Shown: positions 28,147 to 35,401 of the stretch, piece after piece | Layout: every line of letters begins with the position of its first letter | Position numbering within the stretch: the first letter of the stretch is position 1 | The notes under the pieces: generated by a model | The model's input: the letters and a program-made list of their open reading frames with translations, nothing else | The model's database searches: none | Told to the model about the DNA's origin: nothing | Program-made: the position numbers and the translations under genes | DNA from: Actinomycetales bacterium | Lineage (GTDB): Bacteria; Actinomycetota; Actinomycetes; Nanopelagicales; Nanopelagicaceae | NCBI GenBank assembly: GCA_018969585.1 | Contig: JAGWYB010000012.1 | Span: 1 to 35,401, forward strand | Length of the DNA stretch: 35,401 nt | Direction of reading: 5' to 3'

Positions 28147-30104
28147 GTGAGCTACAAAAATTAGTTGAACGATCTAAGAAACTCGGCGCTGACCAAAATT
28201 TAGTCGTGTACGGAGGTGGAAATACTTCCGCTAAAGGAGAGATAAAAGATCACCTAGGAAGAAATCGAACTGTCCTTTGGGTAAAAGGTTCGGGCGCTGA
28301 TATGCAATATGGAGAAGCCGTGGATTATCCAGCCCTGTATCTCGAAGAGTTAATTGCGCTTCACAAGATGGACAAATTAGATGATGAAACCATGGTTGAT
28401 TACGTAACCAGAGCTTTAGTAGATCCGACCGCACGCCGTCCTTCTATTGAAACGCTTCTCCATGCGTTTTTACCCGCCAGACATATTGATCATGTGCATG
28501 CCGATCTCATTTGCGCATTGACAAATCATGAAGACGGCAAGTCCGCAGTAACGGAAGCGTTGGGCGAAGGATTCGCTTATGTCGATTGGATACGACCGGG
28601 CTTTCAACTATCAAAACTAGTAGGAGAACTCAAAGATTATGAAGGTGTAGTGCTAGCGCACCATGGACTTATTGTTTGGGATGACGATAGTGATAAATGC
28701 TATGAAAAAAACTTAATTGCAGTAGCGAAGGCTAAGTCATATCTGGATTCTCTTAAGAGACCACCTAAAGCTGATTTTAGGCATCAAGATTTGAGTGATT
28801 CTGAAATTCGAGAGTTACTCCTTAAATTGCGGGGCAAGCTCGGAAAGCGCCAAATTCTGCGGACTGATAATCGACTAAGAGCTGTAGCGGATCGACCAGA
28901 TCTTCCAAAAGTTATTGCTAGTGGAACTTCAAGCGCTGATCACATGCTCCGAATCAGGCCTTGGTCTTGTGCTTCTACAGTTGACTCGGTAGATGAATCA
29001 ATAACCAATTATCGAAAACGGTATGCCGAGTATTTTGAAGTAAATCGCTCTCAATTACCACCCGGATACGTTAGCCATGGAAATGATCCTCGAGTATTTC
29101 TTGTTCCAGGGCTAGGAGCAGTCACGGCGGCCACAACAGTTAGTGAAACTAAGATGCTGGCTGATATTGCCTTCCATACCCACTCTGTTGCTGCTTTGGT
29201 CGCAGATAGTTTTGCAAAGCCACGAGCGCTGCCTGATAGTGAAATCTTCGGCTTTGATTACTGGCCTATGGAGCTTTACAAACTAAAGTTAAAACCAAAG
29301 CCAGCGCTTTTGGCGGGTGCAATCTATGTAGTAACAGGCGCAGGAAGTGGGATTGGTCGTGGCATAGCGCTTTATCTCGCAAGTTTAGGTGCAAATTTAA
29401 CGCTTGCTGATCTTGATAAAGCTGGGCTAGACAAGACCGCAAGTGAAATTCGAGAGAGAAAGTTTTCGGAACCACAATTAATTGTTGGTGATCAAAGCGA
29501 TGAATTGAAAGTTCAAGAGACTATTGCGAGCACAATTTCAAACTTTGGTGGATTAGATGGACTTGTGTTAAATGCCGGAATTCCTGTGGCAGGAACACTC
29601 GAAGAACTCTCTATCGATTCATGGCGCAAAGGCTTAGAGGTCAATCTAACTTCGGCATTTCTACTTACTAAATATGGAATGAAAGCGATGCGCACACAAG
29701 GTATGGGAGGTAGTTTGGTTTACATCGCAAGCAAAAATGCGTTTGCTCCGGGAGCTGGATTTGGTGGGTATTCCGTTTCAAAATCAGGAATGATTCAATT
29801 GATGCGAATTGCAGCGTTAGAAGGTGGCGCCGCTGGAATTCGCGCTAATGCGCTAAATCCAGATGCCATCTTTGATAACAGCAAACTCTGGGAGGGTGGC
29901 GTGCGAGAGCAGCGAGCAAAGGAACATGGAGTTAAACCAGAAGAGCTCGAAGATTTTTACGCGAAGCGAAATCTGTTAAAAGTTCATGTTCGCTCCGAGG
30001 ATGTTGCCCGATCAGTTGCCTATCTACTATCAGATGAATCTTCAAGAACTACCGGTTCAGTAATTCCAGTCGATGGTGGCGTAGCAGGAGGATTTCCACG
30101 ATGA
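28143..30104 (+). CDS. Class II aldolase / short-chain dehydrogenase fusion (RhaD-SDR type)
   Basis: A 653-residue two-domain protein. Residues about 1-390 are a class II aldolase/adducin domain: 'GGGNTSAKG' binds phosphate, 'SIETLLHAFLP' carries an acidic residue, and 'HVHADL' and 'LAHHGLIVW' carry zinc-binding histidines. Residues about 394-653 are a classical SDR: 'VVTGAGSGIGRG', 'LNAGIP', 'YIASKNA' and Y-x3-K in 'YSVSK'. Characterised relatives split rhamnulose 1-phosphate into DHAP and lactaldehyde. No rhamnose genes are here. Overlap with mtnA (4 nt) and cdd (4 nt) suggests methylthioribulose or 5-deoxyribulose (or ribulose) 1-phosphate as substrate, with the SDR handling the released aldehyde. 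That substrate is inference. Confidence 0.92.
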   Translation: MSELQKLVERSKKLGADQNLVVYGGGNTSAKGEIKDHLGRNRTVLWVKGSGADMQYGEAVDYPALYLEELIALHKMDKLDDETMVDYVTRALVDPTARRPSIETLLHAFLPARHIDHVHADLICALTNHEDGKSAVTEALGEGFAYVDWIRPGFQLSKLVGELKDYEGVVLAHHGLIVWDDDSDKCYEKNLIAVAKAKSYLDSLKRPPKADFRHQDLSDSEIRELLLKLRGKLGKRQILRTDNRLRAVADRPDLPKVIASGTSSADHMLRIRPWSCASTVDSVDESITNYRKRYAEYFEVNRSQLPPGYVSHGNDPRVFLVPGLGAVTAATTVSETKMLADIAFHTHSVAALVADSFAKPRALPDSEIFGFDYWPMELYKLKLKPKPALLAGAIYVVTGAGSGIGRGIALYLASLGANLTLADLDKAGLDKTASEIRERKFSEPQLIVGDQSDELKVQETIASTISNFGGLDGLVLNAGIPVAGTLEELSIDSWRKGLEVNLTSAFLLTKYGMKAMRTQGMGGSLVYIASKNAFAPGAGFGGYSVSKSGMIQLMRIAALEGGAAGIRANALNPDAIFDNSKLWEGGVREQRAKEHGVKPEELEDFYAKRNLLKVHVRSEDVARSVAYLLSDESSRTTGSVIPVDGGVAGGFPR

Positions 30105-30490
30105 GTTCGATTAATTGGGATAACTTAAAGAGTGAAGCAAAACTAGCAATGGCTAAGGCATATGCTCCGTATTCAAAGTTTCCGGTTGGCGTTGCTGCGC
30201 TAGTAGATGATGGGCGAATTATTAGCGGCTGCAATGTCGAAAATGCCAGTTATGGTTTGACGCTCTGCGCAGAATGTTCGCTCGTTTCCGAATTGATTAT
30301 GAGCGGCGGCGGAAGATTGATTGCTGCAGTTTGTGTGGATAAAAATGGCGACTTACTCTCACCTTGTGGTCGATGTCGGCAATTGCTCTTCGAACATGGC
30401 GGCGAAAAATTAGAGCTACTTACTCCAGAAGGTCCAAAGAGTATGGCTGAAATTCTTCCGTGGGGATTTGGCCCGAAAGATTTGAGTTAA
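30101..30490 (+). CDS. cdd: Cytidine deaminase
   Basis: A 129-residue tetramer-type enzyme that converts (deoxy)cytidine to (deoxy)uridine. Zinc ligands are Cys56 in 'CAE', with proton shuttle Glu58, and Cys89 and Cys92 in 'PCGRC'. 'CNVENASYG' binds the ribose. It lies between the aldolase/SDR gene (ATGA overlap) and deoA (TAATG, 1-nt overlap), so cytidine is deaminated and passed to the pyrimidine phosphorylase. Confidence 0.97.
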   Translation: MSSINWDNLKSEAKLAMAKAYAPYSKFPVGVAALVDDGRIISGCNVENASYGLTLCAECSLVSELIMSGGGRLIAAVCVDKNGDLLSPCGRCRQLLFEHGGEKLELLTPEGPKSMAEILPWGFGPKDLS

Positions 30491-31767
30491 TGAGCGAACC
30501 ATTTGCGGCTGTCGAAATCATCTCTACGAAGAGAGATAGAAATGAATTAACTGATTCTCAAATTGATTGGGTAATTGACGCCTACGTTCGTGGCGTTGTC
30601 GCAGATGAACAGATGTCGGCACTTTTAATGGCCATTCTGTTAAACGGAATGAACTCACGGGAAATTTCACGTTGGACTGATGCCATGATCAATAGCGGTG
30701 AGCGCATGAACTGGAATTCGCTGGCTCGACCGACGGTAGATAAACATTCAACTGGCGGCGTCGGTGACAAAATTACCTTGCCACTTGCACCTTTAGTCGC
30801 TGCGTGTGGCGCAGCGGTCCCACAACTTTCTGGCCGGGGGCTTGGTCATACCGGTGGAACTTTGGACAAAATGGAGGCCATAACTGGTTGGCGCGCTTCA
30901 CTTTCAAATGAAGAGATGCTAAAAGTTTTACAAGATTGTGGCGCCGTAATTTGTGCCGCAGGAAGCGGATTAGCGCCAGCTGATAAGAAACTTTATGCGC
31001 TGCGAGATGTGACAGCGACGGTACAAGCAATTCCACTAATTGCCTCTTCTATTATGAGCAAGAAGATTGCCGAAGGTACAGGAGCGCTCATACTCGATGT
31101 TAAAACTGGAAATGGTGCATTTATGTCTGCGCCGGAACAAGCAAAAGAGTTAGCAAAAACTATGGTTGAACTTGGAAAACGAGCAGGTGTGAAGACTCGC
31201 GCTTTAGTTACCGCTATGGATGTACCACTTGGATTAACCGCTGGAAATGCTCTAGAGGTAAGAGAGTCAATCGAAGTTTTACAAGGTGGTGGCCCGAAAG
31301 ATATTGTTGAACTGACCTTGATCCTTGCTCGAGAGATGCTAGATGCAGCTGGTGTAACTGGAAAAGATCCTGAAGTAGCTCTCCGTGATGGCAGCGCAAT
31401 GGATCATTGGCGCCGTATGGTTTCTGCCCAAGGTGGCGATCCCGATGCACCGTTACCAAAAGCCAAAGAAAAGTTAACTATTAGCGCCGAAGCTAGCGGA
31501 GAAATCTCGACGATGAATGCGCTACAAGTTGGTATCGCCACTTGGAGATTAGGAGCCGGTCGCGAGCGTCAAGGTGAAAAAGTTCAAGCTGGCGCCGGAA
31601 TTGAGATCCACGCAAAACCTGGCGATACCGTAAAAGAAGGATCACCTTTATTCACACTTCATTCAGATGAGCCAGCAAGATTTGAGAGAGCTAAATCGGC
31701 GCTAAGTGGCGCTGTAACATTTGGAAAAGTAGAGCGGTTACCACTTATCGTGGATCGGATCGATTAA
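30490..31767 (+). CDS. deoA: Thymidine/pyrimidine-nucleoside phosphorylase
   Basis: A 425-residue enzyme that releases the base from thymidine, deoxyuridine or uridine, giving (deoxy)ribose 1-phosphate. 'KHSTGGVGDKITLPLAP' is the phosphate-binding signature, followed by 'LSGRGLGHTGGTLDK' and 'MSKKIAEGTGALILDVKTGNG' (in part). ATG 30490 replaces the track's 30460, since it overlaps the cdd stop by one base and matches the family N-terminus. It is the last gene of the mtnA operon and overlaps the convergent ALDH-like gene by 4 nt at the stops. Confidence 0.97.
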   Translation: MSEPFAAVEIISTKRDRNELTDSQIDWVIDAYVRGVVADEQMSALLMAILLNGMNSREISRWTDAMINSGERMNWNSLARPTVDKHSTGGVGDKITLPLAPLVAACGAAVPQLSGRGLGHTGGTLDKMEAITGWRASLSNEEMLKVLQDCGAVICAAGSGLAPADKKLYALRDVTATVQAIPLIASSIMSKKIAEGTGALILDVKTGNGAFMSAPEQAKELAKTMVELGKRAGVKTRALVTAMDVPLGLTAGNALEVRESIEVLQGGGPKDIVELTLILAREMLDAAGVTGKDPEVALRDGSAMDHWRRMVSAQGGDPDAPLPKAKEKLTISAEASGEISTMNALQVGIATWRLGAGRERQGEKVQAGAGIEIHAKPGDTVKEGSPLFTLHSDEPARFERAKSALSGAVTFGKVERLPLIVDRID

Positions 31768-32597
31768 ATCCCTACTGGGTGCCAGATAGTTTTATATTCC
31801 ATAAATGCCAAGATGCGCTCTGGTGAAACATCTTTTTCAAAAGTATGAATCCGCTTTAGATTTTCAGCGCCACTCACTCGCAATTCAGCGATGGAATCAA
31901 TTCCTGATAAATCTAGCCCATCTATTTCCATATGGCTCGCTAGCCAAGGCGCTAATTCAGTTTTGATGCCGGTGAGGATATTGACAACGCCAGCAGGTAG
32001 GTCGGAGGTAGCCAATACTTCCGCGAGTGTTACTGCAGCAAGAGGTCGACTCTGGCTCGCAATTAGTACTGAAGTATTGCCGCCAGCAATTATCGGAGCC
32101 AGGCTCCGCACCAAACCGATAAGAGAATCTTTTTCCTCTGCAACAATGCCAATTACTCCTAAAGACTCTGGAATTGTGAAGTTGTAATACGGACCAGCGA
32201 TCGGATTGTTATTTCCGCTCACAGATGTGATCTTGTCGCACCAACCGGCGTACCAAACCCATCGGTCTATTGCAGCTGATACCTCTTGTTTTGCAACGCT
32301 ACTTGTTACGCCTGTCGTTGCAACAATTTCATCTACAAATTGTGAAGTGCGACCTTCTAACATTTCTGCAATCCGATAGAGAATCTGGCCTCGATTAAAA
32401 GCGGTTGCACCCGACCAACCTGGATGAGCATTTTTGGCGGCTAGTACGGCATCACGGAGATCTTTTCGTGAAGCTTGTGCCGGGTTGGCAATAAATTGAC
32501 CGCGCTTATTTTTTATCTCGTATGAGCGACCAGATTCACTTCTTGGAAAGGCGCCACCAATAAATAACTTATAAGTCTTTTTCACATCAAGCCTCAT
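31764..32597 (-). CDS. Non-catalytic ALDH-like subunit (resembles the C-terminal half of ALDH16)
   Basis: A 277-residue ALDH-fold protein that stops before the catalytic region. It has the coenzyme-domain segments 'YKLFIGGAFPRSESGRSYEI', 'NFTIPESLGVIGIVAEE', 'LAPIIAGGNTSVLIAS' and 'LPAGVVNILTG', but no 'ELGGK' and no catalytic cysteine loop. 'RWVWYAGWCDK' and 'NPIAGPYYNFTIPE' resemble the second, inactive domain of ALDH16 enzymes. ATG 32597 has GGAG 7 nt ahead and shares one base with the stop of the catalytic ALDH; the track's GTG at 32600 is an alternative. The clean frame and coupling argue against a decaying pseudogene. Confidence 0.82.
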   Translation of the reverse strand: MRLDVKKTYKLFIGGAFPRSESGRSYEIKNKRGQFIANPAQASRKDLRDAVLAAKNAHPGWSGATAFNRGQILYRIAEMLEGRTSQFVDEIVATTGVTSSVAKQEVSAAIDRWVWYAGWCDKITSVSGNNNPIAGPYYNFTIPESLGVIGIVAEEKDSLIGLVRSLAPIIAGGNTSVLIASQSRPLAAVTLAEVLATSDLPAGVVNILTGIKTELAPWLASHMEIDGLDLSGIDSIAELRVSGAENLKRIHTFEKDVSPERILAFMEYKTIWHPVGI

Positions 32598-34048
32598 CAC
32601 TTAGCTCCTTTCCCAATCTTCAAATAAGCGCCAAGACCGTGGCGACCACCTTCGCGTCCCCAACCCGATTCTTTATATCCACCAAATGGGCTTGCGGGAT
32701 CGAATTTGTTAAAGGTATTTGCCCAAATTACGCCCGCTTTTAATTGTTGTGCGGCCCAGAGAATCTTTGAACCTTTCTCAGTCCAAATACCTGCAGATAA
32801 TCCATAAGGCGTGTTATTTGCTTTCTCAATTGCTTCGCGTGGTGTCCGGAAAGTTAAGATTGAGAGTACTGGTCCAAAAATTTCTTCGCGAGCAATTCGA
32901 TGAGCTTGCGTAACCCCGGTAAAGATTGTTGGCGGATACCAAAAACCCTTCGCTGGAAGTGAGCATGGGGCGCTCCAAAGAGTCGCACCTTCTTTATCGC
33001 CAGAATCTGAAATCTCTTTGATCTTCGCTAGTTGTGCGCTGGAATTTATGGCACCTAGATCGGTGTTCTTATCAAGAGGATCTCCAACCCTAATTTTTGT
33101 CATTCGATCTTTTAGCCGAATTAGAAATTCATCAGCGATATTTTCTTGAAGAAGCAAGCGTGAGCCAGCGCAGCAGACATGTCCTTGATTAAAGAAGATG
33201 CCATTTACTATGCCTTCAACCGCTTCATCAATGGGCGCATCGTCGAACACAATGTTCGCACCTTTACCGCCAAGCTCTAGAGTCGCTGGTATTCCTCGCT
33301 CCGCTATGGAGCATGCAATTAACTTTCCAACTTCAGTTGATCCAGTAAACGCTACTTTATCGATATCTTTGTGATTAACCAGTGCGGCTCCGGTACTTCC
33401 ATCACCAGTAATTATGTTTACAACTCCATCTGGAAGTTCTGCTTGTTGGCAAACTTCCGCAAATAAAAGAGCCGTTAATGGTGTTGTCTCTGCAGGTTTT
33501 AAAACAACAGTATTTCCAGTCGCGAGCGCCGGTGCAATTTTCCAGGAGAGCATCAAGAGAGGGAAATTCCAAGGGATGATCTGTCCGACGACGCCATGAG
33601 GGCGCGGGCGATCTCCGAATCCGGCGTACTCCAATTTGTCTGCCCAGCCAGCGTGATAGAAGAAGTGGGCTGCGGCTAGCGGAATATCAACATCTCTACT
33701 CTCTCGGATTGGCTTTCCGTTATCTAACGATTCGAGAACTGCGAATTCACGTGCTCGTTCTTGAAGGATTCTGGCTATTCGATAAAGGTATTTAGCGCGC
33801 TCTTTTGGTTTCGTTTTAGCCCATGTTTTATTTAACGCCGTTCTTGCAGCTTTTACAGCGCGGTCAACATCTTTGCCGTTAGCCAACGAAACTTTACTCA
33901 AAATCTCTTCCGTTGCAGGATTTATCGTAGTAAAGCGTTTGTTGGAATTTGCTGATACGAATTTACCGCCAATAAAAAGATCGTAATCTTTTTGGATTTT
34001 CACGACAGATCTTGATTCCGGCGCAGGCGCGTATTCGAATTTATTCAT
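32597..34048 (-). CDS. Aldehyde dehydrogenase, catalytic (ALDH16-like N-terminal half)
   Basis: A 483-residue NAD(P)-dependent aldehyde dehydrogenase. Asn161 in 'IIPWNFP', Glu258 in 'LELGGK', catalytic Cys292 in 'GHVCCAGSR' and 'EEIFGPV' are all present. 'AAAHFFYHAGWADKLEY' resembles ALDH16. Context predicts oxidation of acetaldehyde made by DeoC, and perhaps of methylthioacetaldehyde, acetaldehyde or glycolaldehyde from the aldolase/SDR branch. It starts 2 nt after deoC and overlaps the non-catalytic ALDH gene by one base. Confidence 0.94.
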   Translation of the reverse strand: MNKFEYAPAPESRSVVKIQKDYDLFIGGKFVSANSNKRFTTINPATEEILSKVSLANGKDVDRAVKAARTALNKTWAKTKPKERAKYLYRIARILQERAREFAVLESLDNGKPIRESRDVDIPLAAAHFFYHAGWADKLEYAGFGDRPRPHGVVGQIIPWNFPLLMLSWKIAPALATGNTVVLKPAETTPLTALLFAEVCQQAELPDGVVNIITGDGSTGAALVNHKDIDKVAFTGSTEVGKLIACSIAERGIPATLELGGKGANIVFDDAPIDEAVEGIVNGIFFNQGHVCCAGSRLLLQENIADEFLIRLKDRMTKIRVGDPLDKNTDLGAINSSAQLAKIKEISDSGDKEGATLWSAPCSLPAKGFWYPPTIFTGVTQAHRIAREEIFGPVLSILTFRTPREAIEKANNTPYGLSAGIWTEKGSKILWAAQQLKAGVIWANTFNKFDPASPFGGYKESGWGREGGRHGLGAYLKIGKGAK

Positions 34049-34050
34049 AA

Positions 34051-34992
34051 TTAATCAACCGTCACATAATTTGCGCTCGAGTAATGTCCACTCTTTAATT
34101 TCATACGCTGGAGAAGAAGGTCATTTAGGAGTGCGCTGGCGCCGATTCGAAATAGATTGGGGTTCAACCAGTCACTTCCTGCCGTTTCATTTACCAAGAC
34201 TAATTGCTTTATCGCATCTTTCGTGGTTCTTATTCCGCCAGCAGGTTTTACCCCGATTCTCTGACCAGTTAAACGATAGAAGTCTCGAACGGCCTCCAGC
34301 ATTACAAGAACTACAGAGGGCGTTGCCGCGGGTGAAACCTTTCCGGTACTAGTTTTGATGAAGTCAGCCCCTGCCAACATCGCCAAATAAGAAGCTCGGC
34401 GCACATTGTCATAAGTAGCTAGCTCTCCAGTCTCCAAGATAACTTTTAAATGAGCCTCATTTGAACAAACTTCCTTAATTTCTCTTATCTCTTCAAATAC
34501 TTCCATGAGCCTTCCAGATAAAAATGCTCCTCTATCAATCACCATATCTATCTCACTGGCTCCGGCGGAAATAGCATCCTTAGTATCTTGAATTTTCACT
34601 GCCATCGAAGCCCTGCCAGATGGAAATGCGGTTGATACTGCAGCTACAGGTATCTGTGTTCCACCAAAAGCATCTAAATATTTGCGGGCCACCTCGACCA
34701 TATCGTTGTAAACGCAGATTGCGCCAACGCTTGGAACTGAAGGATCAGTGGGATCTGGGCGCACCGCTTTCGCAGCTAGCGATCTGACTTTTCCTGGCGT
34801 ATCTGCACCTTCCAATGTTGTTAGGTCAATCATGCTAATTGCCAAATCAATTGCCATTGATTTACTGGAAGTTTTTATACTGCGAGTTCCAAGCATGGTT
34901 GCACGATTATCTGCGCCGACTTTATCTACACCAGGTAAATTCTCAAGAAAGGTCAGTAGCGAGCGTTCGCTGCCGTCAATTAAACCGGACAT
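34051..34992 (-). CDS. deoC: Deoxyribose-phosphate aldolase
   Basis: A 313-residue class I aldolase that splits 2-deoxyribose 5-phosphate into acetaldehyde and glyceraldehyde 3-phosphate. The Schiff-base lysine is Lys213 in 'ADFIKTSTGK', Lys183 in 'LKVILETGEL' is the second active-site lysine region, and 'GVKPAGGIRT' binds phosphate. It is longer than E. coli DeoC, like the eukaryote-like and actinobacterial forms. ATG 34992 overlaps the phosphohexomutase gene by 17 nt; the first 45 residues are poorly conserved, so a later start (such as Met33) cannot be excluded. Confidence 0.96.
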   Translation of the reverse strand: MSGLIDGSERSLLTFLENLPGVDKVGADNRATMLGTRSIKTSSKSMAIDLAISMIDLTTLEGADTPGKVRSLAAKAVRPDPTDPSVPSVGAICVYNDMVEVARKYLDAFGGTQIPVAAVSTAFPSGRASMAVKIQDTKDAISAGASEIDMVIDRGAFLSGRLMEVFEEIREIKEVCSNEAHLKVILETGELATYDNVRRASYLAMLAGADFIKTSTGKVSPAATPSVVLVMLEAVRDFYRLTGQRIGVKPAGGIRTTKDAIKQLVLVNETAGSDWLNPNLFRIGASALLNDLLLQRMKLKSGHYSSANYVTVD

Positions 34993-35401
34993 ATACCCAC
35001 GCTACCTGCATTAGAGAGCGAAATACGAGTTCGATTTGATCAATAATCGGATTAGCGGCCTGCTCAGAATCTGCAACCACCTCTATGTAGCACTTTATCT
35101 TTGGTTCTGTACCGCTGGGCCTGACGATAACTCGGTATTTCCCGTTCAGCCAGATGCGAACGCCATTAGTTGGAGGTAGGCCATCTGAAGGATGCTCCAG
35201 ATCATCAAATTGTGTAACAGTAAAATTACCGAGCTGCTGAGGAAGATGAGTGCGAAGTTTTTTCATTATGTTTTCTATCTCTTCAACTTGCGAAGTTCTA
35301 ATCGATATCTGGCGGGTACCGTGAAAGCCGTAACTATCCCAAATCTCATTTAACATTTCCGCTAGCGAACTCCCGTTACTTTTACGTTCGGCTGCCATCT
35401 C
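34976..35401 (-). CDS. Phosphohexomutase (PMM/PGM family), C-terminal part; cut by window edge
   Basis: The frame is open through the right edge, so the track's Met at 35398 is internal. The visible 141 residues hold the C-terminal domain with the phosphate-binding loop 'VIVRPSGTEPKIKCYIEV' and an upstream 'EIWDSYGFH' segment typical of actinobacterial PMM/PGM. Family members interconvert hexose (and in some cases pentose) 1- and 5/6-phosphates. Its place ahead of deoC suggests it may act as a phosphopentomutase linking DeoA products to DeoC, since no deoB is seen in the window. That is inference. Confidence 0.9.
   Translation of the reverse strand, partial: EMAAERKSNGSSLAEMLNEIWDSYGFHGTRQISIRTSQVEEIENIMKKLRTHLPQQLGNFTVTQFDDLEHPSDGLPPTNGVRIWLNGKYRVIVRPSGTEPKIKCYIEVVADSEQAANPIIDQIELVFRSLMQVAWVYVRFN

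Noticed and set aside
31764-32597. Short ALDH gene as a pseudogene fragment
   Set aside because: It has its own ribosome binding site, coupled start, clean frame and end, and matches a whole known non-catalytic domain, so a real subunit is likelier.

Overview
This window looks like chromosome from a streamlined, low-GC actinobacterium. A freshwater acI-type organism (Nanopelagicales, for example Planktophila or Nanopelagicus) is the best guess. That assignment is inference, because there is no 16S here. It rests on a WhiB/WhiD protein, actinobacterial-only families (DUF3017, DUF6350), GuaB3 beside GuaB and GuaA, AT-leaning DNA (27 of the first 60 bases are G or C), and extreme compaction. Nearly every neighbouring gene overlaps or sits within a few bases of the next. 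All five convergent gene pairs overlap. Several first-of-operon genes show a -10 hexamer about 6 nt before the start codon, the pattern of leaderless actinobacterial promoters. I see no tRNA, rRNA, mobile element or CRISPR, and no gene-free stretch over 300 bases; the longest is 214 bases, between bmpA and mtnA.

Left part (1-6.3 kb): the end of a TerC-family membrane protein, a WhiD-like regulator, a MerR-type regulator with a B12-binding domain (CarH-like motif), then the GMP operon guaB-guaB3-guaA followed by an exported cyclophilin. The guaB product has no CBS (Bateman) domain.

Middle (6.3-19.2 kb): a PIG-L deacetylase divergent from the helicase pcrA; then sucC-sucD, a DUF6350 membrane protein, folD, a DUF3017 membrane protein, mdh and icd, a TCA/one-carbon block. 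Next come a MsiK/UgpC-type sugar ABC ATPase on the minus strand, and a CNNM/CorC-type membrane protein with trpS.

Right part (19.1-35.4 kb): a large nucleoside acquisition and breakdown island. An eight-gene minus-strand operon encodes a BMP-type nucleoside ABC importer (lipoprotein, two permeases, double ATPase), a methylthioinosine phosphorylase-like enzyme, an MTA/SAH/adenosine deaminase-like amidohydrolase, a DUF985 cupin and an SDR. Divergent from it lies mtnA - aldolase/SDR fusion - cdd - deoA. Converging on that is a minus-strand operon: phosphohexomutase (partial) - deoC - two ALDH genes that look like a split ALDH16. Read together, the island could import nucleosides, including 5'-deoxy forms such as methylthioadenosine. 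It would phosphorolyse them, isomerise the (5-deoxy)ribose 1-phosphate with MtnA, and split the ketose phosphate to DHAP plus an aldehyde. In parallel the deo branch would make glyceraldehyde 3-phosphate plus acetaldehyde, and the dehydrogenases would dispose of the aldehydes. This is the most interesting system in the window. The enzyme families are clear, but the substrates are inferred.
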